Of a DNA stretch of 64,000 bases, positions 56,387 to 64,000 are shown one piece after another (the stretch's first letter is position 1; every line of letters begins with the position of its first letter). The notes under the pieces were generated by a model. It made no database searches, was not told the DNA's origin, and saw only the letters and a list, made by a program, of their open reading frames with translations. This stretch comes from Paenisporosarcina quisquiliarum (GTDB taxonomy: Bacteria > Bacillota > Bacilli > Bacillales_A > Planococcaceae): the NCBI RefSeq assembly GCF_027563315.1, contig NZ_JAMKBJ010000002.1, forward strand, positions 310,001 to 374,000. The letters run 5' to 3'. The position numbers and the translations under genes are program-made.

Positions 56387-57859
56387 TTATTTCTTCAGGT
56401 TTTCATTGTTTAAGTTGTCATTGTATTCGACCCAGAAATCTGCATTTTTAATGCCTAATTTTCTCGGATCAAATACAGGGTCTTTGCCTTCTTTTTTCTG
56501 TGCTTCATAATCTTTTAGTGCAAGAAGAGCTGGTTTCGCAATAATAAGAATCGCGATCAAGTTCAGCCACACCATTAAGCCCAAGCCTACGTCACCAAAC
56601 GCCCATGCCAATTTCGCTTCATTGATTGTTCCATAGAAAGCGGTAATGAGGATGACGATTTTCAGTACAAAGATTCCAATTTTTTCTGCATTGCCTTTTA
56701 ATAAATAAGCAACATTTGTTTCTGCCATATAGTAGTAAGCCATGATTGTTGTAAAAGCAAAGAAGAATAATGCAATTGCCACAAACCCTGCTCCGATACC
56801 AACTCCTGGCATTGCATAATCGATTGCAGCTTGCGTGTAGCCAGCTCCTGCCTCAACTCCAGGAAGATTTTCTACTACAAATTCCCCTTCGCCATCATCC
56901 AACTGTACATTATACATGCCCGTGAATAAAATCATGAAAGCTGTTGCCGAACACACTAGTAACGTGTCAACATACACTGAGAATGCTTGAACAAGACCTT
57001 GTTTCGCAGGATGTGATACTTCAGCAGCTGCTGCAGCATGTGGTCCAGTTCCTTGTCCAGCTTCATTAGAATAAATACCACGTTTAACGCCCCATGCAAT
57101 AGCCGCTCCAATCATTCCACCAAAAGTCGAATCAAAGCTAAATGCGCTTGAGAAAATTAATTTGATTACACCCGGTAACTCGGTGATGTTCATTCCAATA
57201 ATGATGATGGCCATTAACATATACGCAATTGCCATGAAAGGCACAACTAACTGTGCAACATTGGCAATACGTTTAACCCCACCAAGGATAATAATTCCTA
57301 AGATAACGACGATTGCCGCTCCAGTAATCCAACGTTCAAGACCGAATGCATTTTCCATTCCGATTGCAATTGAGTTCGACTGAATACCTGGCATCAGAAT
57401 CGACATAGCTAACAATGTTGCAATTGCAAAAATTACGGCATACCACTTTAAGCCAATTCCTTTTTCTATGTAATATGCAGGACCCCCACGATACTGTCCT
57501 TGGTCTTTTACTTTATAAATTTGAGCCAAAGTCGACTCGATAAATGCTGAAGATGCTCCAATAAATGCGATTGTCCACATCCAGAAGATTGCCCCTGGTC
57601 CACCAAATGCGATCGCAGTTGCAGTACCAGCGATATTCCCTGTTCCTACACGGCCTGATAATGCGATTGCTAATGCCTGGAATGAAGAAACACCGGCATC
57701 AGACTTCTCACCTTTAAAGATTTGAACTACCATGTCTTTAATTAACCGAACTTGCAAGAAACGTGTAAGGATTGAAAATAATAGACCTACTGCCAAACAC
57801 CCGTAAATCATCCATGGGCCCCATAAAAAGCTGTTTACTTGACCAATAAACTCTTCCAT
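56387..57859 (-). CDS. alsT: sodium:alanine/glycine symporter (AgcS family)
   Basis: The 490-residue carrier has 10-11 helices and AgcS motifs: SGRVGTGNIAGTATAIAFGG near residue 68, QYRGGPAYYIEKG near 130, and YSNEAGQGTGPHAAAAAE near 265. It imports Ala or Gly with Na+ (AlsT-like; some members prefer Gln). AAAGGGGG precedes ATG. Confidence 0.92.
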   Translation of the reverse strand: MEEFIGQVNSFLWGPWMIYGCLAVGLLFSILTRFLQVRLIKDMVVQIFKGEKSDAGVSSFQALAIALSGRVGTGNIAGTATAIAFGGPGAIFWMWTIAFIGASSAFIESTLAQIYKVKDQGQYRGGPAYYIEKGIGLKWYAVIFAIATLLAMSILMPGIQSNSIAIGMENAFGLERWITGAAIVVILGIIILGGVKRIANVAQLVVPFMAIAYMLMAIIIIGMNITELPGVIKLIFSSAFSFDSTFGGMIGAAIAWGVKRGIYSNEAGQGTGPHAAAAAEVSHPAKQGLVQAFSVYVDTLLVCSATAFMILFTGMYNVQLDDGEGEFVVENLPGVEAGAGYTQAAIDYAMPGVGIGAGFVAIALFFFAFTTIMAYYYMAETNVAYLLKGNAEKIGIFVLKIVILITAFYGTINEAKLAWAFGDVGLGLMVWLNLIAILIIAKPALLALKDYEAQKKEGKDPVFDPRKLGIKNADFWVEYNDNLNNENLKK

Positions 57860-57902
57860 CCTATTTCCCCCTTTGTTAGTTCACAATGTTTTCACACAAT
57901 TC

Positions 57903-57931
57903 ACTATATTACATATAGTTTATGTGTACAA
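57903..57931 (-). promoter_or_regulatory. sigma-A promoter of alsT
   Basis: TTGTAC (57926-57931), 17 bp, TATAGT (57903-57908) on the minus strand. ACTATA/TATAGT forms an inverted repeat around the -10. Confidence 0.6.
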
Positions 57932-58252
57932 GAAAAGTAGTATAAATAATTTTCTTGATTTATTAAAATATTTTGTGTAGTTCTGAGGCTTTATTCCTCA
58001 AAAATTGTTATCAAGTAAACGTATGTTACCAACCATAAAAGTAGAATAGTAGGTCGTAATATACTTAGATTTAACAGATTTAGGAAAAATGACTCTTATT
58101 TAAACAATGTCTTTTCTACACAGAATAAATTTTTAGAGTGTAGATATTTGATAACTATGATTTAAAAACCTAAGCACCACTAGACTATAGATACTTACTC
58201 AAACCAGCTTTTTACATGGAAAGATTTTTCTATATCCGCAAATCCAGTCAAT

Positions 58253-58293
58253 GAAAAAAGCCTTCTAATTTTATCATTAGAAAGGCTTTTATT
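58253..58293 (-). terminator. terminator of ytpA
   Basis: AAAGCC...GGCTTT outer stem with TTCTAAT/ATTAGAA inside, then T run on the minus strand. Confidence 0.8.
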
Positions 58294-58298
58294 TAGTC

Positions 58299-59099
58299 CT
58301 AAACCACATATCCTAGAGATCGTAACACATTATTCATGAATGAATTGGTGTAATAGAATACCTCTTCACGCTCTGGCTCATGAAACAAATCATGAAAACA
58401 GTTCTTCCACTCTTTATATTGTAGTTCTGAAAGTTGTTGTTTTTGAAGCCAATGCTTTGCATATAATGGATCTGTTATTTTGTCCCGCTCTGCACTCATC
58501 ATCAATATAGGGATATTTTGAATGCTTTCTTGTTTGGCAGCTGTCACTTTCATCAAATGTTGCAATTCGCGATACCATTTTAATGTAATCGTTGTGTTAT
58601 ACAGTTCATCGTCTTTATCTTGCGTATACACATCATAGTTTCTTGTCAGTTGTTTGACTGTTACTTCATGAGTACTTTTCACATTTTCAGCAAGCTTACC
58701 CATAGTGGCCAATGCACTTGAAAGCTTGGAAGCATGAATAAGTAAATGCATCCAAGGAGATGTAAGGATTACTCCAGCACATTCAATTGATTTCTCCTGC
58801 AGTAAATGCATAACTAATGTTGCACCTAGTCCATGTCCCATTATAAACACGGGTAAGTTATATGTGAGTGACGCCTGAACCAATTGATCGATATAAGCGC
58901 CGTAAGATTGAAAATCCTCGTCATGAGCTTGTTTATGCATAGCGACTTCGCCGTGACCCGGCAAATCCCCCATTACCACATGAAATCCAGAACTTCTGAA
59001 TTCCTCTATTAACCAGGCGTACCGGCGATGATGTTCATACGCGCTATGTACAATGGCGATGACTGCTTTTGCTTGTCCATCAGCTTCCCATTTCCACAT
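58299..59099 (-). CDS. ytpA: YtpA-like alpha/beta hydrolase with Gly in place of the catalytic Ser
   Basis: The 266-residue protein is an alpha/beta-hydrolase-fold orthologue of B. subtilis YtpA (phospholipase linked to bacilysocin) by sequence pattern and by its divergent position next to ytoA. The nucleophile elbow reads GHGLGA (Gly90, codon GGA at 58830-58832) where active members have GHSMGG, and the oxyanion HG of YtpA reads HS. The acid (SAERDKITD) and histidine (CFHDLFHEPER) regions remain. Other family positions (GDLPGHG, WYRELQ) are well kept, so it is not decaying. It is likely not an esterase by the normal mechanism. ATG 59099 is better spaced from GGAG than ATG 59105. Confidence 0.85.
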   Translation of the reverse strand: MWKWEADGQAKAVIAIVHSAYEHHRRYAWLIEEFRSSGFHVVMGDLPGHGEVAMHKQAHDEDFQSYGAYIDQLVQASLTYNLPVFIMGHGLGATLVMHLLQEKSIECAGVILTSPWMHLLIHASKLSSALATMGKLAENVKSTHEVTVKQLTRNYDVYTQDKDDELYNTTITLKWYRELQHLMKVTAAKQESIQNIPILMMSAERDKITDPLYAKHWLQKQQLSELQYKEWKNCFHDLFHEPEREEVFYYTNSFMNNVLRSLGYVV

Positions 59100-59204
59100 A
59101 ATCATCGCTCCTTTACTATTTCTATTTTCAATGATGTCATCCTTTTATAGTCCCTCTTTTTTTGTATAATGAAACCATACGGAAAGAAGAAAAGAGGTTT
59201 TGGA

Positions 59205-59723
59205 ATGATTTACCCTTTTAAAGATAAAACACCCGTGATTGACCCATCTGTATATATTGCTGATTATGTCACAATCAGTGGGGATGTGACAATCGGTCCA
59301 GAGTCCACTATTTGGTTTAATACGATTATTCGTGGAGATGTCAATGCAACTCGTATTGGCCGCAAAGTAAATATTCAAGATTTGTGCTGTCTGCATCAAA
59401 GTCCAGCCGCTCCTCTAGTTTTGGAAGATGAAGTGACAATTGGACATCAAGTGACTTTACATAGTTGTACAGTTCGCCGTGGAGCCTTGATTGGCATGGG
59501 CTCTATCGTATTAGACGGGGCTGAGATTGGGGAAGGCGCTTTTATTGGCGCAGGCAGTCTGGTGCCGCCCGGTAAAGTGATTCCTCCTGGAATGCTCGCG
59601 TTAGGTCGTCCGGCAAAAGTTGTCCGTGAATTGAATGAGGAAGACAAGCTGGATATGGAACGTATTGTAAGAGAATATGCTGAAAAAGGTCAGATTTATA
59701 AGGAAATGCAACAACAAAAATAA
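59205..59723 (+). CDS. ytoA: gamma-carbonic-anhydrase-family hexapeptide protein YtoA
   Basis: The 172-residue left-handed beta-helix protein opens with MIYPFKDKTPVIDPSVYIAD. It has the metal-ligand pattern VNIQDLCCLHQS, then VTIGHQVTLHSC with spaced His residues, and GMGSIV/GAGSLV hexapeptide coils. Members bind zinc; carbonic anhydrase activity is possible but not proven for YtoA. ATG 59205 has AGAGG upstream. Confidence 0.9.
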   Translation: MIYPFKDKTPVIDPSVYIADYVTISGDVTIGPESTIWFNTIIRGDVNATRIGRKVNIQDLCCLHQSPAAPLVLEDEVTIGHQVTLHSCTVRRGALIGMGSIVLDGAEIGEGAFIGAGSLVPPGKVIPPGMLALGRPAKVVRELNEEDKLDMERIVREYAEKGQIYKEMQQQK

Positions 59724-59727
59724 ACGA

Positions 59728-59767
59728 TAGTAAAGACCGGGTGAATTAAGCCTGGTCCTTTTACTAT
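59728..59767 (+). terminator. terminator of ytoA
   Basis: AGTAAA-GACCGGG and CCTGGTC-TTTTACT pair with a 9-nt loop. Confidence 0.7.
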
Positions 59768-59910
59768 TTGAAAACTCATTTCGTTTTATTCCTGTTCATA
59801 TTGATTTGTTCCCTTTCATTGTTCATTTCTTCCTGTTTAAAAGCAGTTTGTTGCCTCTCACTTCGAGTTATTCCGATTCGCAACTAATTGCTTCCCTTAC
59901 TAACAATAAG

Positions 59911-59951
59911 TAAAAAAGCCATTCAAGGGAATTCCCTCGAATGGCTTTTCC
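59911..59951. terminator. terminator of metK, bidirectional form
   Basis: AAAAGCCATTC and GAATGGCTTTT with an inner AGGG/CCCT around an AATT loop. Confidence 0.85.
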
Positions 59952-59956
59952 TAATA

Positions 59957-61153
59957 TTAAACGCCTGCTTTTTCTTTCAAAGTAGCCGCTCTGTCTGTTT
60001 TCTCCCATGGTACATCCAAATCTGTGCGACCGAAGTGTCCATAAGCAGCAGTTTGCTTGTAAATAGGACGACGTAGATCTAACATCTTGATGATTCCAGC
60101 TGGACGAAGGTCGAATGACTCGCGAACAATTTCAACAAGTTTTGATTCTTCAACAGTGCCTGTACCAAATGTATCGATTGCAATTGATACGGGTTGTGCA
60201 ACACCGATTGCATAAGCAAGTTGAACTTCACAACGGTCAGCAAGTCCTGCTGCAACAATGTTTTTCGCTACATAGCGAGCTGCATATGCTGCTGAACGGT
60301 CAACTTTCGTTGCATCCTTACCAGAGAATGCGCCGCCACCGTGACGAGCATATCCACCGTACGTATCAACGATAATTTTGCGTCCTGTTAAACCAGCATC
60401 CCCTTGTGGTCCACCGATTACGAAACGGCCAGTTGGGTTAATGAAGTATTTTGTGTTTTCGTCGATTAATTCTGCAGGAACTACAGGATTGATGACATGT
60501 TCTTTCAAGTTGCGTTGAATTTGCTCAAGTGTTACTTCTGGGTGATGTTGAGTAGAAATAACGATTGTGTCAATACGCAATGGTTTATTGTTTTCATCAT
60601 ATTCAACAGTTACTTGTGTTTTGCCGTCTGGACGTAGGTATGGAAGAATTTCCTCTTTACGTACTAAAGCTAAACGACGAGCTAACTTATGAGCCATACT
60701 AATAGGAAGTGGCATTAATTCCGGTGTTTCATTACAAGCAAAACCGAACATTAAACCTTGGTCACCTGCACCGATTGCTTCGATGTCTGAATCTGTCATC
60801 GAGCCTTCACGCGCTTCAAGTGCTCTGTCAACACCCATAGCGATGTCAGCAGATTGCTCATCGATTGCAGTCAATACTGCAGAAGTCTCTGAGTCAAAAC
60901 CATATTTTGCACGTGTGTAGCCGATTTCTCTAACTGTTTCACGTACTACTTTTTGAATATCCACGTATGCTGAAGTTGTGATTTCACCGGCAACAAGTAC
61001 TAAACCTGTAGTTACAGTCGTTTCACAAGCAACACGTGCATTTGGATCTTCCGTTAAAATAGCATCTAAAATTGCGTCTGAAATTTGATCGCAAATTTTG
61101 TCCGGATGCCCTTCTGTTACTGATTCTGATGTAAATAGACGACGAGTTGTCAT
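59957..61153 (-). CDS. metK: S-adenosylmethionine synthetase
   Basis: The 398-residue enzyme makes SAM from Met and ATP. Signatures seen are [14 protein letters not shown] (~13-26), [13 protein letters not shown] (~125), [21 protein letters not shown] (~255) and GGGAFSGKD. It sits behind an S-box riboswitch and a consensus promoter and is divergent from pckA, as in B. subtilis. Confidence 0.97.
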   Translation of the reverse strand: MTTRRLFTSESVTEGHPDKICDQISDAILDAILTEDPNARVACETTVTTGLVLVAGEITTSAYVDIQKVVRETVREIGYTRAKYGFDSETSAVLTAIDEQSADIAMGVDRALEAREGSMTDSDIEAIGAGDQGLMFGFACNETPELMPLPISMAHKLARRLALVRKEEILPYLRPDGKTQVTVEYDENNKPLRIDTIVISTQHHPEVTLEQIQRNLKEHVINPVVPAELIDENTKYFINPTGRFVIGGPQGDAGLTGRKIIVDTYGGYARHGGGAFSGKDATKVDRSAAYAARYVAKNIVAAGLADRCEVQLAYAIGVAQPVSIAIDTFGTGTVEESKLVEIVRESFDLRPAGIIKMLDLRRPIYKQTAAYGHFGRTDLDVPWEKTDRAATLKEKAGV

Positions 61154-61289
61154 TAAAAATTCCTCCTATATCCTTCGAGATTGCTCTCGGAAAATTCAAA
61201 CGGTACTCATTTCCCATGTCCAGCTTATTCATTCGAATAAAACCTTCCGCCTTTTCGGGCTTCTGCACACGAGGATAAAGGGAGATGTC

Positions 61290-61478
61290 ATAAAAAAAAC
61301 CCTCTCTCACGTAAAAACATGAGGAAAGGTATTCGTTAATGGGCACCTTTCACTCTTATCATCCAAGGAATACACCTTGCTTCAGGTTCAGCACCTTTGC
61401 CAATTACTACTTGGTTCATAACTGCAGGTTGCCGGGTTTCATAGGGCCTGACCCCTCCACCAGCTCGGGATAAGAGTA
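61290..61478 (-). promoter_or_regulatory. SAM-I (S-box) riboswitch upstream of metK
   Basis: The minus strand reads CTCTTATCCCGAGCTGGTGG at the 5' side, then GGCCCTATGAAACCCGGCAA, AAGGTGCTGAACCTG and a closing GATGATAAGAG (61352-61477). A terminator stem with eight T follows at 61292-61330. High SAM should cause early termination. Confidence 0.96.
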
Positions 61479-61493
61479 TCCGTTCAGTTTTAC

Positions 61494-61522
61494 ATCATAA
61501 TAAACTAATGCTGGGTTGTCAA
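61494..61522 (-). promoter_or_regulatory. sigma-A promoter of metK
   Basis: A perfect TTGACA (61517-61522), 17 bp, TATGAT (61494-61499) on the minus strand, just ahead of the S-box. Confidence 0.85.
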
Positions 61523-61600
61523 ATATTTTTTTCATTCTATATAAATGTTCGAAAATCAGAAAAAATTAATTAGGCTATTAGTGTAGATTAATAAGCGTAA

Positions 61601-61611
61601 TGTGTTATACT
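61601..61611 (+). promoter_or_regulatory. CcpN-type operator over the pckA extended -10
   Basis: TGTGTTATACT fits the B. subtilis CcpN consensus TRTGHYATAYW at every position and covers TG-n-TATACT, an extended -10 element 64 bp before the pckA ATG. Confidence 0.65.
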
Positions 61612-61674
61612 AATTTTCGAATAAAGCATAAACCCGATATAAGGGTAATATACGATAAAGGAAGGTACATATAC

Positions 61675-63261
61675 ATGAATTCAGTGAACACGATGAACGA
61701 GCTGAACGACTTGTTAAATGGCCAAAACGTGCATGTACAACTTTCAGTCCCACAACTTGTGGAGAAAGCAACATTACGTGGAGAAGCTGTCTTAACATCA
61801 ACTGGAGCTGTAAAAGTAGAGACAGGAAAATATACAGGACGTTCTCCTAAAGACAAATATGTTGTTGTGGAAGATATCTCGAAGGACAAGATTGATTGGG
61901 GCTCTGTAAACCAACCAATATCATCTGAAATTTTCTCATCTTTATATAAGAAAGTCGTTAATTATTTAAAAACTAAAGAAGAGTTATTCGTCTTCAATGG
62001 CTTTGCAGGTGCGGACAAAGAATCTCGCCTTTCCCTGCAAGTGATTAATGAGTATGCTTGGCACAACCTTTTTGCACACCAATTATTCATTCGTCCAACA
62101 CAAGAAGAGTTGGCTACGCATGAAGCTCAATTTACGATTGTATACGCTCCGACATTCAAAGCGGATCCTGCAATTGATGGTACTGGTTCTGAAACGTTTA
62201 TCATTGTTTCAATGGAAGAACGCATCATTTTAATTGGTGGTACAGAGTATGCAGGCGAAATGAAGAAATCAATTTTCTCTATCATGAACTACTTACTACC
62301 TGAGCAAGGCATCCTGCCGATGCACTGTTCTGCAAACGTTGGTGAAAAGGGCGATGTTGCTTTATTCTTCGGATTATCAGGTACAGGTAAAACAACATTG
62401 TCTGCAGATGCAGATCGCAAATTAATCGGTGATGATGAGCATGGATGGTCGGATAATGGCGTTTTCAATATTGAAGGCGGCTGTTATGCGAAAGCAATCA
62501 ACTTGACTCGTGAAAATGAACCACAAATTTTCGATGCTATTCGTTTCGGATCGGTATTGGAAAACGTAGTATTAGACCCAGAAACACGTATGCCGGACTA
62601 CGAAAATATTTCGTTGACTGAAAACACGCGTGCAGCTTACCCATTACAAGCGATTGATAACATTGTTGATCCTTCTGTTGCTGGTCATCCGAAAACGATC
62701 ATTTTCTTGACTGCTGATGCGTTTGGCGTTTTACCTCCAATCAGTAAGTTGACGAAAGAACAAGCAATGTATCACTTCCTAAGTGGATTTACATCGAAGT
62801 TAGCTGGTACAGAGCGTGGAATCACATCTCCACAAGCAACATTCTCTACTTGTTTCGGTTCTCCATTCCTTCCCCTTCCTGCAACTGTTTATGCAGAAAT
62901 GTTGGGTAATAAAATCGACGAACATGACGCTCAAGTCTTCTTGGTTAACACAGGATGGACTGGTGGAGAATATGGCGTAGGTAGCCGTATGAAACTTTCT
63001 TATACACGTGCGATGGTTCGTGCGGCATTGGAAGGTAAATTGGACAACGTTGAAACAGACAGAGGTTCGGTATTCGGTCTAGCGATTCCTAAGGAAGTTC
63101 CAGGAGTTCCAGCTGACGTATTAAACCCACGCGATGCATGGTCTGATTCAGCAGCGTACGATAAAAAAGCTCAAGAATTGGCTAATCAATTCCGTGAAAA
63201 CTTCAATAAGTTCGGATCTGTGTCTGAAGACATTATCTCTAAAGGCGGTCCAATCATCTAG
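61675..63261 (+). CDS. pckA: phosphoenolpyruvate carboxykinase (ATP)
   Basis: The 528-residue gluconeogenic enzyme turns oxaloacetate and ATP into PEP. It shows [11 protein letters not shown] near residue 54, [13 protein letters not shown] (P-loop ~231-243), [11 protein letters not shown] and [11 protein letters not shown] 61675 (AAAGGAAGG upstream) gives the family length; the upstream frame of 25 codons runs through the promoter. Confidence 0.97.
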   Translation: MNSVNTMNELNDLLNGQNVHVQLSVPQLVEKATLRGEAVLTSTGAVKVETGKYTGRSPKDKYVVVEDISKDKIDWGSVNQPISSEIFSSLYKKVVNYLKTKEELFVFNGFAGADKESRLSLQVINEYAWHNLFAHQLFIRPTQEELATHEAQFTIVYAPTFKADPAIDGTGSETFIIVSMEERIILIGGTEYAGEMKKSIFSIMNYLLPEQGILPMHCSANVGEKGDVALFFGLSGTGKTTLSADADRKLIGDDEHGWSDNGVFNIEGGCYAKAINLTRENEPQIFDAIRFGSVLENVVLDPETRMPDYENISLTENTRAAYPLQAIDNIVDPSVAGHPKTIIFLTADAFGVLPPISKLTKEQAMYHFLSGFTSKLAGTERGITSPQATFSTCFGSPFLPLPATVYAEMLGNKIDEHDAQVFLVNTGWTGGEYGVGSRMKLSYTRAMVRAALEGKLDNVETDRGSVFGLAIPKEVPGVPADVLNPRDAWSDSAAYDKKAQELANQFRENFNKFGSVSEDIISKGGPII

Positions 63262-63263
63262 AA

Positions 63264-63304
63264 TAAAAAATGGCTTGCACTCCATGTGCAGGCCATTTTT
63301 TATT
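63264..63304 (+). terminator. terminator of pckA
   Basis: AAAATGGC-TTGCAC and GTGCA-GGCCATTTTTT pair around TCCAT. Confidence 0.85.
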
Positions 63305-63716
63305 CCATGTATTCAATAGTAGTGTTCTCAGGAAAAAAGGATTCTATCTCCTTTGCATCCTCAATACTAATTTGGTAGAAAAATAATTCAGTCCCATGTT
63401 GTTTAACAGTGCAAATATGTGAACCATTTCTCTTAAAAACTAATCGAAACCACGGGATGACTCTATTCCCTTCACTAACCTCGTACAACAATAAATCTTT
63501 TAACCTATAATTTAATGGCATTGTAAATATAACAAAGCCACTTTCAAATCGAATGGTATGGGCATACGGTTTAATTTTGTAAATCGCTTCTTTTTCATCC
63601 TCACGGCAATGCACTTCTACTTCCGTAAACACTGGCAGTAACTCCGTCATTAATGGAAACCAATATGTTTCATTGGATTGCAATGTGGTATCGTACTTAA
63701 TATAAAAATTCCCCAT
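63300..63716 (-). CDS. hypothetical protein, tandem paralogue 1
   Basis: The 138-residue soluble protein is beta-rich at the start and ends with an alternating alpha/beta unit (HGTELFFYQISIEDAKEIES, then FFPE). GGAGGG precedes ATG. Its last ~85 residues resemble the next gene upstream, so the two are duplicates. No family recognised. Confidence 0.7.
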   Translation of the reverse strand: MGNFYIKYDTTLQSNETYWFPLMTELLPVFTEVEVHCREDEKEAIYKIKPYAHTIRFESGFVIFTMPLNYRLKDLLLYEVSEGNRVIPWFRLVFKRNGSHICTVKQHGTELFFYQISIEDAKEIESFFPENTTIEYME

Positions 63717-63733
63717 GCCTCTCCCTCCTCTGC

Positions 63734-64000
63734 TTACATGAGGTGTTCTTTGAAGTATTCCGAGTGTTCGATTTCAGGGAATAGTGCTTCAAATTCTTCT
63801 GCATCTTTTTCATTTACTCCATACAAAACAATCTCTGAACCATATTGTGCAATTTCCAGCATTTGAATATCTTCTTTATAAAAGAATAAAGTAAACCATT
63901 TTAAACCGCCATCTGCATCTATTGAATGATTACGTAAATAGTTACAATTTTCTTCGTTTAAAGTAATGGTAAAGGATTTAACAAGCCCTTGATCCACTGA
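63734..64000 (-). CDS. hypothetical protein, tandem paralogue 2, 5' end beyond the window
   Basis: The minus-strand frame is open to the window edge; GTG 63997 need not be the start, since the paralogue has ~55 more residues there. The visible 88 residues share WF.L.F, the YGSE(I/L) and NEKDAEEFEALFPE pattern with paralogue 1. The gap between the two is 17 nt. Confidence 0.65.
   Translation of the reverse strand, partial: SVDQGLVKSFTITLNEENCNYLRNHSIDADGGLKWFTLFFYKEDIQMLEIAQYGSEIVLYGVNEKDAEEFEALFPEIEHSEYFKEHLM

Larger units (their letters stand above)
57860..58298. other. AT-rich intergenic stretch
   Basis: It contains the alsT promoter (57903-57931) and the ytpA terminator (58253-58293). 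No gene or known RNA is seen in the ~320 nt between. Confidence 0.5.

Overview
The window is chromosomal DNA from a low-to-moderate GC Gram-positive endospore-former lineage. The run tyrS / acsA-acuABC-ccpA-aroA / ytxHG-murC-sftA-ytpRQP-ytoP-ytzB / ytnP-trmB-ytlR-ytlP-dat-pepV / ytzE-ytzG-ytgP-ytfP / leuS / ytqAB / ytsJ / ytpA-ytoA / metK-pckA follows the Bacillus subtilis 'yt' region closely. A class A penicillin-binding protein between tyrS and acsA, a collagen-like surface protein, many TTG/GTG starts and the overall divergence point to Bacillales outside the B. subtilis group. A Planococcaceae (Caryophanaceae)-type genome is my best inference; the species is not resolved. No rRNA, tRNA, CRISPR array, prophage or intact insertion sequence was seen.

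Layout. 1-3.2 kb: the 3' part of a PKD/Ig-repeat surface protein, a collagen-like protein and a cytosolic BtuF-like protein. 3.3-8 kb: T-box-controlled tyrS and a bifunctional PBP with an FnIII domain and a Pro/Glu/Lys tail. 8-14.8 kb: acetate activation (acsA), its acylation control (acuABC), ccpA and the chorismate mutase-DAHP synthase. 14.9-24.8 kb: stress proteins ytxGH behind a sigma-B-like promoter, murC, sftA and housekeeping genes. 25-34.4 kb: an O-methyltransferase, the lactonase-like ytnP, trmB, a lipid kinase, ThpR, D-amino-acid aminotransferase, PepV, ytzE, a pseudouridine synthase and a MurJ-like flippase. 34.5-38.7 kb: ytfP, a LysM-CAP protein, a threonine-aldolase-like enzyme and a CPT-like kinase. 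38.7-42 kb: T-box-controlled leuS, with a translationally overlapping 55-residue membrane protein (too small for usual gene calling) and a 317-bp inverted-repeat element lodged in its leader.

42-47.2 kb is a ketone-body module: an enhancer-binding-protein-like regulator, scoA, scoB, a GntP permease and 3-hydroxybutyrate dehydrogenase. 47.2-55.8 kb: an MFS transporter followed by 21-nt phased repeats, ytqAB, a type III polyketide synthase with its membrane methyltransferase, an amidohydrolase and malic enzyme. 56-64 kb: an alanine symporter, a YtpA orthologue without its catalytic serine, ytoA, SAM-riboswitch-controlled metK, pckA with a CcpN-type operator, and two tandem paralogous unknown genes running off the end.

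How the parts connect. Carbon flow is a recurring theme. Acetate and ketone bodies are activated by AcsA and ScoAB. PckA and malic enzyme drain the TCA cycle. The regulator ccpA lies here too, with cre-like sites at acuABC and sco, and a CcpN-like site at pckA. Three tRNA- or metabolite-sensing leaders (Tyr T-box, Leu T-box, S-box) control tyrS, leuS and metK.

The least-explained items are the ketone-body regulator, which lacks the sigma-54-contacting GAFTGA loop yet has three phased TCCG-N6-CGGA sites upstream of its likely target; the active-site-less YtpA; the leuS leader element and coupled small protein; and the 21-nt repeat tract.
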